NCBI RefSeq assembly: GCF_002257695.2
Contig: NZ_CP155571.1
Source of the DNA: Sporomusa acidovorans
GTDB lineage: Bacteria; Bacillota; Negativicutes; Sporomusales; Sporomusaceae
Strand: one strand, 5' to 3'
DNA length: 64,000 nucleotides
Made by a program: the position numbers and the translations under genes. Shown here piece by piece: positions 27,664-37,182 of this stretch (its first letter is position 1; the number at the start of each line of letters is the position of its first letter). The notes under the pieces were generated by a model, which ran no database searches, was not told the DNA's origin, and was given only the letters and a program-made list of their open reading frames with translations.

Positions 27664-27719
27664 TTACACCTCCGTAAAACTGGCTGAATTCTATGTAAAC
27701 TAATTTTTTACTCATAGCG

Positions 27720-29060
27720 TCACTGTTCTTCGTAACCGTCGTCATCCTCTTTTTCCAGCGACGGAGGCAATTTCCCGGCGAGATCAACCATTGCTTGGGC
27801 AAGAGCGTAAACCCCCTCCCGCAGCTTGAATATACAGTCGGTCTCGCTGGCAATACCCTGGACAATATCCTCTGCCAATGCCCGGCAATTAGGCGATCCG
27901 CAAGAACCGCAGTCAAGCCCGGGCAACTTTTTCAAAGTTTCTTCTATTAATTGGACTTTTTGCAAGGCTGTCTCCATGTCCTCATCAAGGCGCATAACTA
28001 GCCTCGGTTCGGTTGGCCGCCGCGAGTTGACGCTTCGGCCAGGATAAACAGGCAGCGGAGTTACCCCCTGGGTGGCGTCTTCATTCCTGATTGCTTTCAA
28101 CCTTTGTTGCAGGCGATGTTTGGCTACGAATTGATTTTCCACGGTGAGCGGTCCCCCGATACAGCCGCCGGAACAGGCTAGGGCTTCAATATAATCAACC
28201 TTGTTCAGTTTCCCCAGCGTGACTTGATCAAGAACTACACTCACATCGTGTATTTCATCGACAATTAAGGCATTTTCCGCATTTACTGCAGAAGCTTCAC
28301 CGCCGGCTGCCGCCCAACCAATATCTTCCGCGGCAGCCTTGCGAAAATTGGTATCACAGGGGCTGGTTAGGCCTGTCTTGAGAAGATCGCCGTAAATCCG
28401 GGATATGGCGATTGCTCCGGTAATGCTGGAGTTTTTTGCATCAAACCGCTGTTTGGCAGCCGTCATTTTCGCCGGACAGGGAGTAATGAACCACACGCCA
28501 ATTTCTTCCCGTGCTAAATTGAGCCTTTGGCTGCAGCTATCCCGGACTACCATGGCTGCCACTTCCGCCGGGGCATCCATAGGAATCAGGTGGTCGATCA
28601 GCTCGGGAAATTTTACCTGGACAAGGCGTACTACCGCCGGGCAGGCTGAGGAAATGACTGGCCGTTTGATATCCTTGCGCTTGATGTATTCCCGGATAGC
28701 TGCCGCAACAATCCCGGCTCCCTGAGCGACTTCAAATACTTCATTGAAACCAAGACGTAACAGACCGCGTAAAATGGCACTTACCGGAATGTTGAGCGCA
28801 AACTGGGCATATAGTGACGGCGCCGGTAATGCCACATTATATGTAAAGCTCTTTAGATCGTCCAAACTGTCGGTAAAGGCTGTTTTTGCATGGTTTGCAC
28901 ACCACCGAATACATTCGCCACAGTCGATGCAACGGGATTCCGTAATCTTCGCCTTACCTTTCCGGATACGGATCGCTTCGGTAGGACACCGTTTAATACA
29001 ACTAACACAGCCTTTACAGCGATCAATTATTAACTTAACCGAATGAAAATAATCTGACAC
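27720..29060 (-). CDS. [FeFe]-hydrogenase-like protein, probable sensory type
   Basis: About 446 residues. Two [4Fe-4S] motifs at the N-terminus (CKGCVSCIKRCP and CIDCGECIRWC) lead into an H-cluster domain: SSACPAVV, TPCPAKM and EALACSGGCIGG keep all four cluster-ligand cysteines. The proton-relay cysteine that precedes the first ligand in catalytic enzymes is alanine here, as reported for putative sensory [FeFe] hydrogenases (HydS). A C-terminal Cx2Cx4C motif (LDCGSCGSPNC) could bind a further cluster. GTG 29060 is the likely start. It heads the operon with HydC- and HydB-like proteins and may sense hydrogen or redox state. Confidence 0.82.
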   Translation of the reverse strand: MSDYFHSVKLIIDRCKGCVSCIKRCPTEAIRIRKGKAKITESRCIDCGECIRWCANHAKTAFTDSLDDLKSFTYNVALPAPSLYAQFALNIPVSAILRGLLRLGFNEVFEVAQGAGIVAAAIREYIKRKDIKRPVISSACPAVVRLVQVKFPELIDHLIPMDAPAEVAAMVVRDSCSQRLNLAREEIGVWFITPCPAKMTAAKQRFDAKNSSITGAIAISRIYGDLLKTGLTSPCDTNFRKAAAEDIGWAAAGGEASAVNAENALIVDEIHDVSVVLDQVTLGKLNKVDYIEALACSGGCIGGPLTVENQFVAKHRLQQRLKAIRNEDATQGVTPLPVYPGRSVNSRRPTEPRLVMRLDEDMETALQKVQLIEETLKKLPGLDCGSCGSPNCRALAEDIVQGIASETDCIFKLREGVYALAQAMVDLAGKLPPSLEKEDDDGYEEQ

Positions 29061-29370
29061 AAAATTCACCACGCAATCCACAATGGCAAGTTACCCTGCC
29101 TATTTGACGATCCAGCACCATAATCTTTCATCAAAAGCATCCAGCCATTCATTACAGCCGGAAAACCACCGCATATAATCAGGGGTTAGTTCCTCCTATG
29201 TTGCAGATGCAGAGAAACCAACCCCATTTAACAGAAAAACCGAATACCATCGCCTGGTTTTTTTTTTACTATAATTTAAATATTGTAATTATTAAAAAAA
29301 TATAATTTTATATTATTATAAATTTGTAATGATCAATAAATTTTAATTATTTTACAATTATTTAATTTGT
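29061..29370 (-). other. Intergenic region with a possible 24-aa frame
   Basis: The half next to the alcohol dehydrogenase (29175-29370) is very AT-rich with no recognised signal. At 29100-29174 a minus-strand 24-residue frame starts MRWFSGCNEWLDAF and is rich in tryptophan; an AGGAGG lies about 17 bases upstream of its ATG, too far to be convincing. Confidence 0.3.
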
Positions 29371-30531
29371 TTATATAGCTGCTTTATAGATGCCTTCAAT
29401 TTCTGCCTGGGTCGCTTGTTTTGGATTTGTAAGGCAGCAAGCATCTTTAAGCGCATTGGTGGCCAGTGTCGGGATGTCCTTTTCATTGAACCCCTTCAAT
29501 TCTCTCAGGCCGCCGGGAATGCCAATATCGGCGGAAAGTTTCCGGATAGCGGAAAGTGCCGCTGCGGCAGCTTTGGCAGGAGTAAGGCCGGTAACCTCTT
29601 CGCCCATTGCCTTGGCAATAGCCACAAATCTCTCCGGAACAACTTTGGCGTTATAGTCCTGAACCGCGGGTAACAGGATAGCATTGCAAACACCATGGGG
29701 CAAATCATAGAACCCGCCAAGTTGATGGGCCATGGCGTGTACGTATCCCAGGCTGGCATTGTTGAAAGCAATACCGGCAAGATACTCAGCATAGGTCATC
29801 ATTTCTCTGGCTTCGATATCATTACCGTCAGTAACAGCTCTTCGGAGGTAACCGGCAATCAGTTCGATGGCCTTTATCGCCGCACAATCAGTAACCGGGG
29901 TAGCAATAGTGGATACATACGCTTCTACTGCATGCGTCAAAGCATCCATACCAGTTGCGGCGGTAAGGGAAGGCGGCATAGCAACCATCAAATCGGCGTC
30001 ATCAACAGCGATAATAGCCGTTGTGTGCCAGTCGACAATTACCATTTTAACGTGTCTGATTTCATCTGTAATAACGCCAAAGCGGGTCATTTGACTGGCA
30101 GTACCGGACGTAGTATTTACTGCAATCAAAGGCAATTGCGGTTTAGCCGACTTGTTGACGCCTTCATAATCTTCGATTTTTCCACCGTTGGCAGCAACTA
30201 GAGCAATGCCTTTAGCACAGTCGTGGGGTGAACCGCCACCGAAAGATATGACAAAATCACAGTGATTTTCTTTGAGCATATCCAGGCCGGTATTGACATT
30301 ACTAACCGTTGGGTTTGGCTGAACACCGTCAAAAATGACATAATCCACAGCAATCTTATCCAGTACATCAGTGAGCTTACTAATCAGATTGATTTTGACG
30401 AGAACGGCATCACTGACGATCAGAGCTTTCTTGAAGCCCATAGGCTTAATATAATCGGCAATGTCTTCCAAACAGCCAACACCCATAACGGTTACCGGAG
30501 GCATAAAATACCCATACGATTTTTTCATCAC
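29371..30531 (-). CDS. Iron-containing alcohol dehydrogenase
   Basis: A cytosolic NAD(P)-dependent alcohol dehydrogenase of the iron-dependent family III. The 386 residues include the nucleotide-binding SFGGGSPHDCAKG and the metal-binding DALTHAVEAYVS and HAMAHQLGGFYDLPHGVCNA histidines. The start is GTG 30531 (ideal 8-base spacing from AGGAGG) or ATG 30528. A -24/-12 promoter lies about 200 bases upstream, so expression probably depends on sigma-54 and an AcoR-type activator such as the one at 22693-24708. The substrate is probably ethanol or another primary alcohol. Confidence 0.92.
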   Translation of the reverse strand: MMKKSYGYFMPPVTVMGVGCLEDIADYIKPMGFKKALIVSDAVLVKINLISKLTDVLDKIAVDYVIFDGVQPNPTVSNVNTGLDMLKENHCDFVISFGGGSPHDCAKGIALVAANGGKIEDYEGVNKSAKPQLPLIAVNTTSGTASQMTRFGVITDEIRHVKMVIVDWHTTAIIAVDDADLMVAMPPSLTAATGMDALTHAVEAYVSTIATPVTDCAAIKAIELIAGYLRRAVTDGNDIEAREMMTYAEYLAGIAFNNASLGYVHAMAHQLGGFYDLPHGVCNAILLPAVQDYNAKVVPERFVAIAKAMGEEVTGLTPAKAAAAALSAIRKLSADIGIPGGLRELKGFNEKDIPTLATNALKDACCLTNPKQATQAEIEGIYKAAI

Positions 30532-30728
30532 AATAAAATCCTCCTTTTTTAAATTGATTTAACTGATGGGATCTTAGGCAAACAGACGAATTCACCTCCT
30601 CTTGCCGGAATTTTCAGTCTTTATCCTAGCAGGTTATCCCTGCCTGCCAAGACTTTGTTTTCCTAGGGGCAGCCTTGTTGACTAGATGCAAATTTGTAAG
30701 CAATACTGTAATTCCATATTATGGTATT

Positions 30729-30745
30729 AGCATTATTCATGCCAA
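30729..30745 (-). promoter_or_regulatory. Sigma-54 (-24/-12) promoter of the alcohol dehydrogenase
   Basis: On the minus strand TTGGCATGAATAATGCT matches the -24/-12 consensus at 11 of 13 defined positions, with GG and GC separated by exactly 10 bases. Transcription would start near 30718, leaving a leader of about 190 bases before the gene. Confidence 0.65.
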
Positions 30746-30903
30746 GGCCATATTCCACTAAAATAATTAACTGTATTTCCCATCAGCTGCTTTTTTTATA
30801 AACAGATAAAAGATAAAGAAAATGCGGCTTGCTTCGAGCCTTTGACGAAAACAAACCGCTATTGCCCTTATTCAGTCGAAAGCTATACTTTCCGACCGGA
30901 CCC

Positions 30904-30966
30904 AAAAAAAGTGTCACATTGGTGTAATAAATATGTATCGCTATTATTACACCAATGTGACACTTT
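30904..30966 (-). terminator. 23-bp perfect inverted repeat with T-tract
   Basis: AAGTGTCACATTGGTGTAAT and its complement (arms 30908-30930 and 30944-30966, 13-base loop) are followed on the minus strand by seven T residues, so it can end the DUF3825 transcript. It also lies about 160-240 bases upstream of the sigma-54 promoter, where activator binding sites usually sit, so it could serve as an upstream activating site. Confidence 0.65.
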
Positions 30967-31006
30967 CGTTTTATCATTTCGAAACAGCCGGCTATTACCC
31001 TTAAAT

Positions 31007-31846
31007 TCAGGGAGTAAGCCAATTGCGGCCGGGGTTAGCGATCAGGCGAGCATTCATATAAGCTATATCCATCGTTATAATCGTTCGAGCCTTGTATACG
31101 CCTGATTGCTTATCTTTGTCAACCACCAGAACCAAGTCTGCAGCGTTATCACTACTTACTAAATTTAAGGGTAATAGTAATTGTATTTTTCCTTCATGCC
31201 AGTGGGGAACTGCCAGCCTGTAATTTCGAATAATCCTAGCCTTTAAGGATTCTATCGCTCCTTTCAAAACCCGTAAGGCCATCGTTTTATTATTTTGCAG
31301 TTCAACCGGGAACCGGGCAATGTTATCATCCAGAATATGATTGTAGTTGACTTCCAAATCCAGCCTTATATCAAAGATTAGATCGCTTGGCTCCGATATG
31401 TAGGTTGGAATATCAGGCAGCGGCCGGATACAGCCTGTAATTCCGGAATAGGAATCCGCAAAACCATAAAAAGTCCAATCAGGAGCATTATACTGCCCTG
31501 CATGGAGATTTTTATAAAATGTTGCGTAAATGTCCTTTTCCCTAGAGGTTTGCAGTCCAGTATTAAAGCAAGCCCTTCTGTCGTCTGTGGAATATGCGAT
31601 TAGCCCAAGCTCCTGCACCCGGATAAACGTGTAGTTTAAATAGTTTAGCAATATCGGATATCTGGAATTGTGTGTTTGTACGAATTCTGGGTTTCGAAAT
31701 CCCCATTCTTCCGGTTTGGCAATGCTTACTAAACTTTCAAACGGTGTTTCCCATGTTTCGCCTTTTGCCTGTACATAACGAAAAGCTGCGAATACTTTTC
31801 TCGAATCTTGGGCTTTATATCGCTTAAACAAGCTTTCGTACAGCAC
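31007..31846 (-). CDS. DUF3825-like protein
   Basis: The 279-residue soluble protein begins MLYESLFKRYKAQDSRKVFA and contains NTGLQTSREKDIYATF and IRPLPDIPTYIS, resembling the DUF3825 family, whose members are often found with RNA-binding or stress domains. No catalytic motif is evident. It is a single-gene unit flanked by a hairpin terminator at 30904-30966. Function unknown. Confidence 0.65.
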   Translation of the reverse strand: MLYESLFKRYKAQDSRKVFAAFRYVQAKGETWETPFESLVSIAKPEEWGFRNPEFVQTHNSRYPILLNYLNYTFIRVQELGLIAYSTDDRRACFNTGLQTSREKDIYATFYKNLHAGQYNAPDWTFYGFADSYSGITGCIRPLPDIPTYISEPSDLIFDIRLDLEVNYNHILDDNIARFPVELQNNKTMALRVLKGAIESLKARIIRNYRLAVPHWHEGKIQLLLPLNLVSSDNAADLVLVVDKDKQSGVYKARTIITMDIAYMNARLIANPGRNWLTP

Positions 31847-32033
31847 TGGTCCTCTCTCCTTGAAATGTAATTAGCCGTTTATGTTATAATTGGATAACAC
31901 AACTTTAAGTCCTGCTCTTAATTAGGCATTTTCATGCAGTTTACTACGTTGTATATCTTGTCAAGGCTTGGTACAATAATTTGAGAGCGGCAAGGAAATA
32001 AAGCGGATTTGTTTCTGCGTTCGGAGGGGTCAT

Positions 32034-32492
32034 ATGAATTGGGATAACTTACCTTTACTACTCATTTTGGTCTTATCGGTGATCGGCAACAACAATTCGG
32101 TATCTATTGCCGTGATAATTTTATTGTTAATAAAATTATTAGGCTTTGAAGCCTGGTTTCCGTTTTTGGAAAGCCATGGCCTCAATATTGGCATTACGAT
32201 TTTAACCATCGGCATTTTAACGCCTGTCGCGCAAGGCGGTATTTCTGTAAAAGAAATGGCCACCGCCTTTAAAAGTTCTATCGGCGTAATTTCTCTGGCT
32301 GTCGGTATTTTTGTATCCTGGGCAGCTGGACAGGGCGTATCCTTTATGAGAGATACACCGGAAACCGTTGCTGCCATAATTGTCGGCACCATTGCCGGCG
32401 TTTGCTTTTTAAAGGGGCTGGCTGTCGGGCCGCTTATAGCTGGTGGTCTTGTTTCATTAATCATAAGTCTGCTGGGAAAAATTCATATTTAA
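32034..32492 (+). CDS. UPF0756 (DUF441) membrane protein
   Basis: The 152-residue protein consists of four or five hydrophobic helices with little polar sequence between them. The glycine-rich order and LTPVAQGGISVKEMA resemble the UPF0756/YeaL membrane family. Function is unknown. GGAGG precedes the ATG at good spacing. It appears to be a single-gene unit. Confidence 0.8.
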   Translation: MNWDNLPLLLILVLSVIGNNNSVSIAVIILLLIKLLGFEAWFPFLESHGLNIGITILTIGILTPVAQGGISVKEMATAFKSSIGVISLAVGIFVSWAAGQGVSFMRDTPETVAAIIVGTIAGVCFLKGLAVGPLIAGGLVSLIISLLGKIHI

Positions 32493-32626
32493 TGGCAGAC
32501 AATCAAAATAACAGGGTTTAAGTCCACATAGCTGCCAGAGTTTACTTTTTTATGATAATATTAGATAATGAGGAATATTATAAATGTAAAAATCAATAAA
32601 AATGCAATAGGGAAGGCGTTGGTTGT

Positions 32627-33178
32627 GTGGAGTGCGGTTGTTTGCTTCAAGGGAAAAAAGTTTGTCTTCGGACAGTACGCGAGTCTGACCTTGATTTAAT
32701 CTATAGACTAATGACCGATGTGTCGCAAAAAGGAGAATATTGGTTAATCGATATCCCGGCTGAACCGGCATTCCGGCGGGGGTTTATTGAAAGGGGCTTT
32801 TGGCATGATAATTTTGGCCGTCTGTTGATTGTTGACCGGCAAGCAGGCAGGGTTGTTGGCGAAATTATCTATTTCCGCAATGCGGATTACCGGGCCGGCT
32901 ATGAGATAGGGTATCAAATCTTCCGGCGTGAGGACCGGGGAAAAGGTTATATGTCGGAGGCGTTAACATTATTCTCAGCATTTTTATTTGAGTCTAAACC
33001 AATTCCCCGCCTGCAATTGACTTTGGTCGTCGGTAACGAATCCAGTCGCAAGGTGGCCGAAAAATGCGGCTACCACTATGAGGGAACCTTGCGTAAGGCC
33101 GCTTTTTTGGCGGGAAAGTACGTTGATCTGGAATTATTCGGCCTGTTGCGGGAGGAATGCCCGCCGCTCCGCTTATAA
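32627..33178 (+). CDS. GNAT-family N-acetyltransferase (RimJ/RimL-like)
   Basis: The 183-residue protein has the GNAT acetyl-CoA-binding pattern around YQIFRREDRGKGYMSEAL and the NESSRKVAEKCGYHYEGTLR segment seen in RimJ/RimL-type acetyltransferases. It probably acetylates an N-terminus or small amine; the substrate is unknown. The start is GTG 32627 with GGAAGG about 10 bases upstream. Confidence 0.83.
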   Translation: MECGCLLQGKKVCLRTVRESDLDLIYRLMTDVSQKGEYWLIDIPAEPAFRRGFIERGFWHDNFGRLLIVDRQAGRVVGEIIYFRNADYRAGYEIGYQIFRREDRGKGYMSEALTLFSAFLFESKPIPRLQLTLVVGNESSRKVAEKCGYHYEGTLRKAAFLAGKYVDLELFGLLREECPPLRL

Positions 33179-33267
33179 CAGGCTCTCCTGCCGGTTGGCT
33201 GTTTGGCGGCAGGGAATAATAGCCGGCCGTCAGGTGAAATACTACTCGTAAAAAAGGAGTGGTTTTC

Positions 33268-33465
33268 ATGGATGCAAAACGTGCCGAGCAAATCATGAGG
33301 TCGCCGGCTATCATTGGCGTCAAATACCGGAATAACTATGTCTGGATTGAAGATGTGGATAAAGGCCGAAATACGGCCCATGTGACCTACCTGGAAGAGC
33401 GCAATACGTTGCATGTTGACATCGACCAGCTTGAGGAAACCGGACCGGTGGAGACATTGCACTAA
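33268..33465 (+). CDS. sspH: Small acid-soluble spore protein, H type
   Basis: The 65-residue protein starts MDAKRAEQIMRSPAIIGVKY and continues with VWIEDVDKGRNTAHV, matching SspH family proteins deposited in the spore core. Start ATG 33268 has AAGGAG 8 bases upstream. Its presence shows that the organism forms endospores. A sporulation sigma factor is expected to drive it, but no promoter was assigned. Confidence 0.88.
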   Translation: MDAKRAEQIMRSPAIIGVKYRNNYVWIEDVDKGRNTAHVTYLEERNTLHVDIDQLEETGPVETLH

Positions 33466-33583
33466 AGATGCTTTGTCGTAAGGCCGGGTGTCGGTCAGGT
33501 TGTAGGAAAAATGCGTTGGTAAAGTAAGCTGCGGGCAGGAATATCACTGGGATTCGTCGTATGTTAGTCCATAGGTTAAGTAG

Positions 33584-33621
33584 AAAGCTAAGCCGCCATA
33601 TTGCTGGCGGTTTAGCTTTTT
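33584..33621 (+). terminator. Terminator upstream of cydD
   Basis: AAAGCTAA-G-CCGCCA pairs with TGGCGG-T-TTAGCTTT and is followed by Ts. It closes the sspH region before cydD. Confidence 0.8.
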
Positions 33622-33665
33622 ACTCATGATCGCTTTTTATCATATAGCAGGCAGGTGAAGCAAGC

Positions 33666-35405
33666 TTGATTGATAAACAATTGGCATCTGAGGCCGGGAA
33701 ACAGCGCGGATTGCTGGCGCTGGTTGCCTGTTTGGGAATAGGCGGCGGAGTGTTGGCTGTGGTTCAGGCCTATTATCTGACGCAGGCCATTGATCAATTA
33801 TTTTTAGGCAAACAAGAGTTAGCCGCCGTAGCACCCGTTTTAGGGCTGCTTGCCGGGCTGGCACTGCTGCGGGCTGGTGTTATGTATGGTGAAGAAATAT
33901 GGGCCTTCCGGCTGGCAGCAGAAATAAAGGCAACTGTCAGACAGCGGCTGACTGTCCATGTTTTGGGGCTGGGGCCGGTGACAATGGCGCAGCAGCCCGC
34001 CGGTGAAGTCATCAATATTTTGCATGAGGGAATCGAAAACCTGGACGCGTATTTTTCCAAATATCTGCCGCAACTGCTGAAGGCCGCTGTTATTCCAGTG
34101 CTGGTTTTACTGGCGGTGGGGCCACTTGATCATACCTCGGCGGTCATTATGCTGATAACTGCGCCGCTTATTCCCGTGTTTATGATTTTGATCGGCAAAC
34201 TGGCCGAAAAAAGGAATGCGCGGCAATGGGAGACCCTTAACCGGCTCAGTGCCCATTTTCTTGATGTGCTGGCAGGTTTGACGACATTAAAGCTGTTTGG
34301 GCGGAGCCGGGAGCAAATTGCGGTCATAATCCGCGTAAGCAACGAGTTCCGTGATGCGACAATGGCGGTGCTCAGGGTCGCTTTTTTATCGGCGCTGACC
34401 CTGGAGCTTATTGCTACCATCAGTACCGCCCTGGTAGCGGTGACGGTGGGGCTGCGGCTGTTAGCCGGCAGCGTTACCTTTACGCAGGCATTGTTTGTAT
34501 TGTTATTAGCGCCGGAATATTATCAGCCGCTGCGCCTGCTGGGCAGTCAGTTTCATGCCGGGATGGCCGGAAAAACGGCAGCTGCCGATATTTTCCGGTT
34601 ATTGGCACTCAACGGCCCGTCAACCGACAAGGGATCGGCGCCGGTGGGACCGCAACAACGAGTTGCGGTGGAGTTTCGGGAAGTTTATGCCGAGTATGAA
34701 CATGGCAGGCGTCCCGCTCTGGCGGGAATTTCTTTTACGCTGGCGGCAGGCCGGCACTTGGCGGTGGTGGGGCCGAGCGGGGCCGGCAAAAGTACGCTGG
34801 CTGCCCTGCTGCTGAAATTTTTGGCACAGTCAACGGGAGAAATTTTAGTGAATGGGCAGGTGCTTAGTACGCTGCACACCGGCAGCTGGCTGCGGCAGGT
34901 GGCCTTTGTACCGCAGCGGCCACACTTGTTTCAAGGGTCGGTGGCAGATAATATCAAACTGGCGCGCCCAGATGCCGCTTTTGACGAAGTGGTGGCAGCA
35001 GCCAAGGCTGCCGGGGCACATGAGTTCATTATGCGCTTGGCGAAAGGATACTATACAGAGATCGGCGAAGGCGGTCAGGCCGTCAGCGGCGGTGAACGGC
35101 AGCGCCTGGCGATTGCCCGGGCTTTTCTGCAGAATGCGCCGCTGGTTATTTTAGACGAGGCGGCACGGGGGCTTGACGTCAACTCGCAGGCAGCCCTTGA
35201 CGCGGCCCTGACGGCATTACTCAAAGGCCGGACAGCCGTTATTATTGCCCATCGTTTAACCACCGTACGGCAGGCTGATAAGATCATGGTGCTGACGGCA
35301 GGACAAATTGCGGAGTTTGGGACACCGGCCGAGCTGCTGGCCCGGGACGGGGAATACAGCCGCCTGGTGTCCGCTTCTCAAGCCGGGGGGGCGGAGCATG
35401 CTTAA
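33666..35405 (+). CDS. cydD: ABC transporter CydD (thiol exporter half)
   Basis: CydD and CydC form a heterodimeric ABC exporter of glutathione or cysteine that supports cytochrome bd assembly in other bacteria. The 579 residues have six membrane helices (about 1-300) and an ABC domain with Walker A GPSGAGKST, signature VSGGERQRLAIARA and the Walker B DEAARGLD. TTG 33666 is the start, with AGGTG upstream. It overlaps cydC by 8 bases. cydAB lies 17 kb away, in a different transcription unit. Confidence 0.9.
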   Translation: MIDKQLASEAGKQRGLLALVACLGIGGGVLAVVQAYYLTQAIDQLFLGKQELAAVAPVLGLLAGLALLRAGVMYGEEIWAFRLAAEIKATVRQRLTVHVLGLGPVTMAQQPAGEVINILHEGIENLDAYFSKYLPQLLKAAVIPVLVLLAVGPLDHTSAVIMLITAPLIPVFMILIGKLAEKRNARQWETLNRLSAHFLDVLAGLTTLKLFGRSREQIAVIIRVSNEFRDATMAVLRVAFLSALTLELIATISTALVAVTVGLRLLAGSVTFTQALFVLLLAPEYYQPLRLLGSQFHAGMAGKTAAADIFRLLALNGPSTDKGSAPVGPQQRVAVEFREVYAEYEHGRRPALAGISFTLAAGRHLAVVGPSGAGKSTLAALLLKFLAQSTGEILVNGQVLSTLHTGSWLRQVAFVPQRPHLFQGSVADNIKLARPDAAFDEVVAAAKAAGAHEFIMRLAKGYYTEIGEGGQAVSGGERQRLAIARAFLQNAPLVILDEAARGLDVNSQAALDAALTALLKGRTAVIIAHRLTTVRQADKIMVLTAGQIAEFGTPAELLARDGEYSRLVSASQAGGAEHA

Positions 35406-37128
35406 CCTATTGGCAGGCAAAAGAGCAACGATTGTGATGGGGGCTGCAGCGTGTGTGCTGGGCAGTTTGACTGTCTATGCCAATGTTGGTTTGCTGGCCG
35501 CATCAGCCTGGCTCATCTCAGCGGCGGCCTTACACCCGCCGGTGGCGGAACTGTCACTAGCTATCGTGGGGGTGCGCTTTTTTGGACTGGCGCGGGCTAT
35601 TTGCCGTTATGGCGAACGGTATGTAAGTCATGAGGCTACATTTCGCTTATTGGCTGACATCAGGGCCTGGCTTTATGGCCGGCTTGAACCGCTGGCACCC
35701 GGCGGTTTGACCGGCATGACCAAAGGCGATGTGTTTAGCTGTTTGGTGGCCGACGTTGAGACATTAAAATATTTTTATCTGCGGGCTGTATTTCCGGTAG
35801 TCACCGCTTTACTGGTTATGGCGGCGACAATGCTGTTGGTAGCTTGGTTAGCCCCCTGGCTGGCCTGGCCTTTGTTCGGGTTAATGCTCCTGACCGGATG
35901 TGTTTTGCCGGTTGCGATTCATGGACTGGGTAGTAAGGCCGGTCAGCCGCTGGTTGCTGCCAGGGCCTGCTTAAACAGAGTATTGGCCGATAGCATTGAC
36001 GGTCTTACCGAGTTAACGACGTTTGGACAAGCTAAAACACAAGCGGAAAAGGTGGCGATGGCAGCCGTACGTTTCCGGTGCGCCCAGCAGCAGGCCAACC
36101 GGGTGACGGCTCTGGCTGATGCGTTAGGCATGCTGGGCATGCAGCTCACTGTCCTGTTAATGATTACCCTGGCTGCACCACGGGTGGCTGCCGGGCAGCT
36201 TGACGGTGTTTATCTGGCAGTTGTGGCCCTGGCTGTTCAGGCCGGTTTTGAAGCTATATTGCCGCTGCCGGCAGTCTGCTATTATTTGCAGGAAAGTGCG
36301 GCGGCAATGGCCCGTCTGAAAAGCATAAGCGGTAAAAAGGCGGCGGTGCCTGGTTCCAGGAATGGAGTTATTCCTGACGGATTGGTGACCCTGTCGGCAG
36401 ACCAATTATCTTTTTTTTATAACCCTGATCAGCCGCCGACGCTGTCAAACATATCGTTTAATCTGACGCCGGGCAAACGTCTGGCAGTAGTCGGCGCAAG
36501 CGGCGCAGGCAAAAGTACATTGGCGGGAACTATCTTGCGATTCTGGGATTATCAGCAGGGACGGCTGCTGCTTAACGGCGGCGATATTCGCCATTATGCG
36601 CCGGAGGAGGTTCGCCGGGTCGTGAGTGTGGTAAGCCAGGATACCTATCTGTTTAATGCCACCATCAAAGATAACATTCTTTTAGCCAGACCGGCAGCCG
36701 GCGCGGCAGAGCTTGCGGCTGCTATTGAGGCCGCGATGCTGGGGGAATTCATTGCCCGGCTGCCGCAGGGGCTTAACACCAGAACCGGACAGAACGGCTT
36801 AGCCTTGTCAGGCGGGGAACGGCAGCGTATTGCCCTGGCCCGGGTAATCCTGAAAGCAGCCCCCATCTGGCTGTTGGACGAACCGACGGCCGGCCTGGAC
36901 GCGGCAGCTGAGCAGCAGATTATGGAGCGCATGCTGCAGGCGGCCGGCCACCGTTCCGTATTCCTGATCACCCACAGACTGACAGGTTTACAGGTAATGG
37001 ATGAAATTATTGTGCTGGATAAAGGCAAAATCGCCGAGCAGGGAACCTGGGGGCAACTGATGCGGTCCCGGGGGTTGTTTTATCAGATGTGGACATTGCA
37101 GCAAGACTTGTTAAATAACATTTACTAA
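35398..37128 (+). CDS. cydC: ABC transporter CydC (thiol exporter half)
   Basis: This 576-residue partner of CydD has a six-helix membrane domain and an ABC domain with Walker A GASGAGKST, signature LSGGERQRIALAR, and Walker B LLDEPTAGLD. The start ATG 35398 overlaps the cydD stop, which fits translational coupling; an upstream frame extension to 35308 lies inside cydD and is not expected to be used. Together the two would maintain the periplasmic redox state needed for haem insertion into CydAB. Confidence 0.9.
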   Translation: MLNLLAGKRATIVMGAAACVLGSLTVYANVGLLAASAWLISAAALHPPVAELSLAIVGVRFFGLARAICRYGERYVSHEATFRLLADIRAWLYGRLEPLAPGGLTGMTKGDVFSCLVADVETLKYFYLRAVFPVVTALLVMAATMLLVAWLAPWLAWPLFGLMLLTGCVLPVAIHGLGSKAGQPLVAARACLNRVLADSIDGLTELTTFGQAKTQAEKVAMAAVRFRCAQQQANRVTALADALGMLGMQLTVLLMITLAAPRVAAGQLDGVYLAVVALAVQAGFEAILPLPAVCYYLQESAAAMARLKSISGKKAAVPGSRNGVIPDGLVTLSADQLSFFYNPDQPPTLSNISFNLTPGKRLAVVGASGAGKSTLAGTILRFWDYQQGRLLLNGGDIRHYAPEEVRRVVSVVSQDTYLFNATIKDNILLARPAAGAAELAAAIEAAMLGEFIARLPQGLNTRTGQNGLALSGGERQRIALARVILKAAPIWLLDEPTAGLDAAAEQQIMERMLQAAGHRSVFLITHRLTGLQVMDEIIVLDKGKIAEQGTWGQLMRSRGLFYQMWTLQQDLLNNIY

Positions 37129-37182
37129 ATATTTCTTGAGACCTAAGTAGTGTTGTGGTAAGGTATAAAGGGAGGCGATGAT

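Noticed and set aside
29060..29130. Sigma-54 promoter before the sensory hydrogenase operon
   Set aside because: The best match has 11 bases between GG and GC, one more than functional promoters allow.
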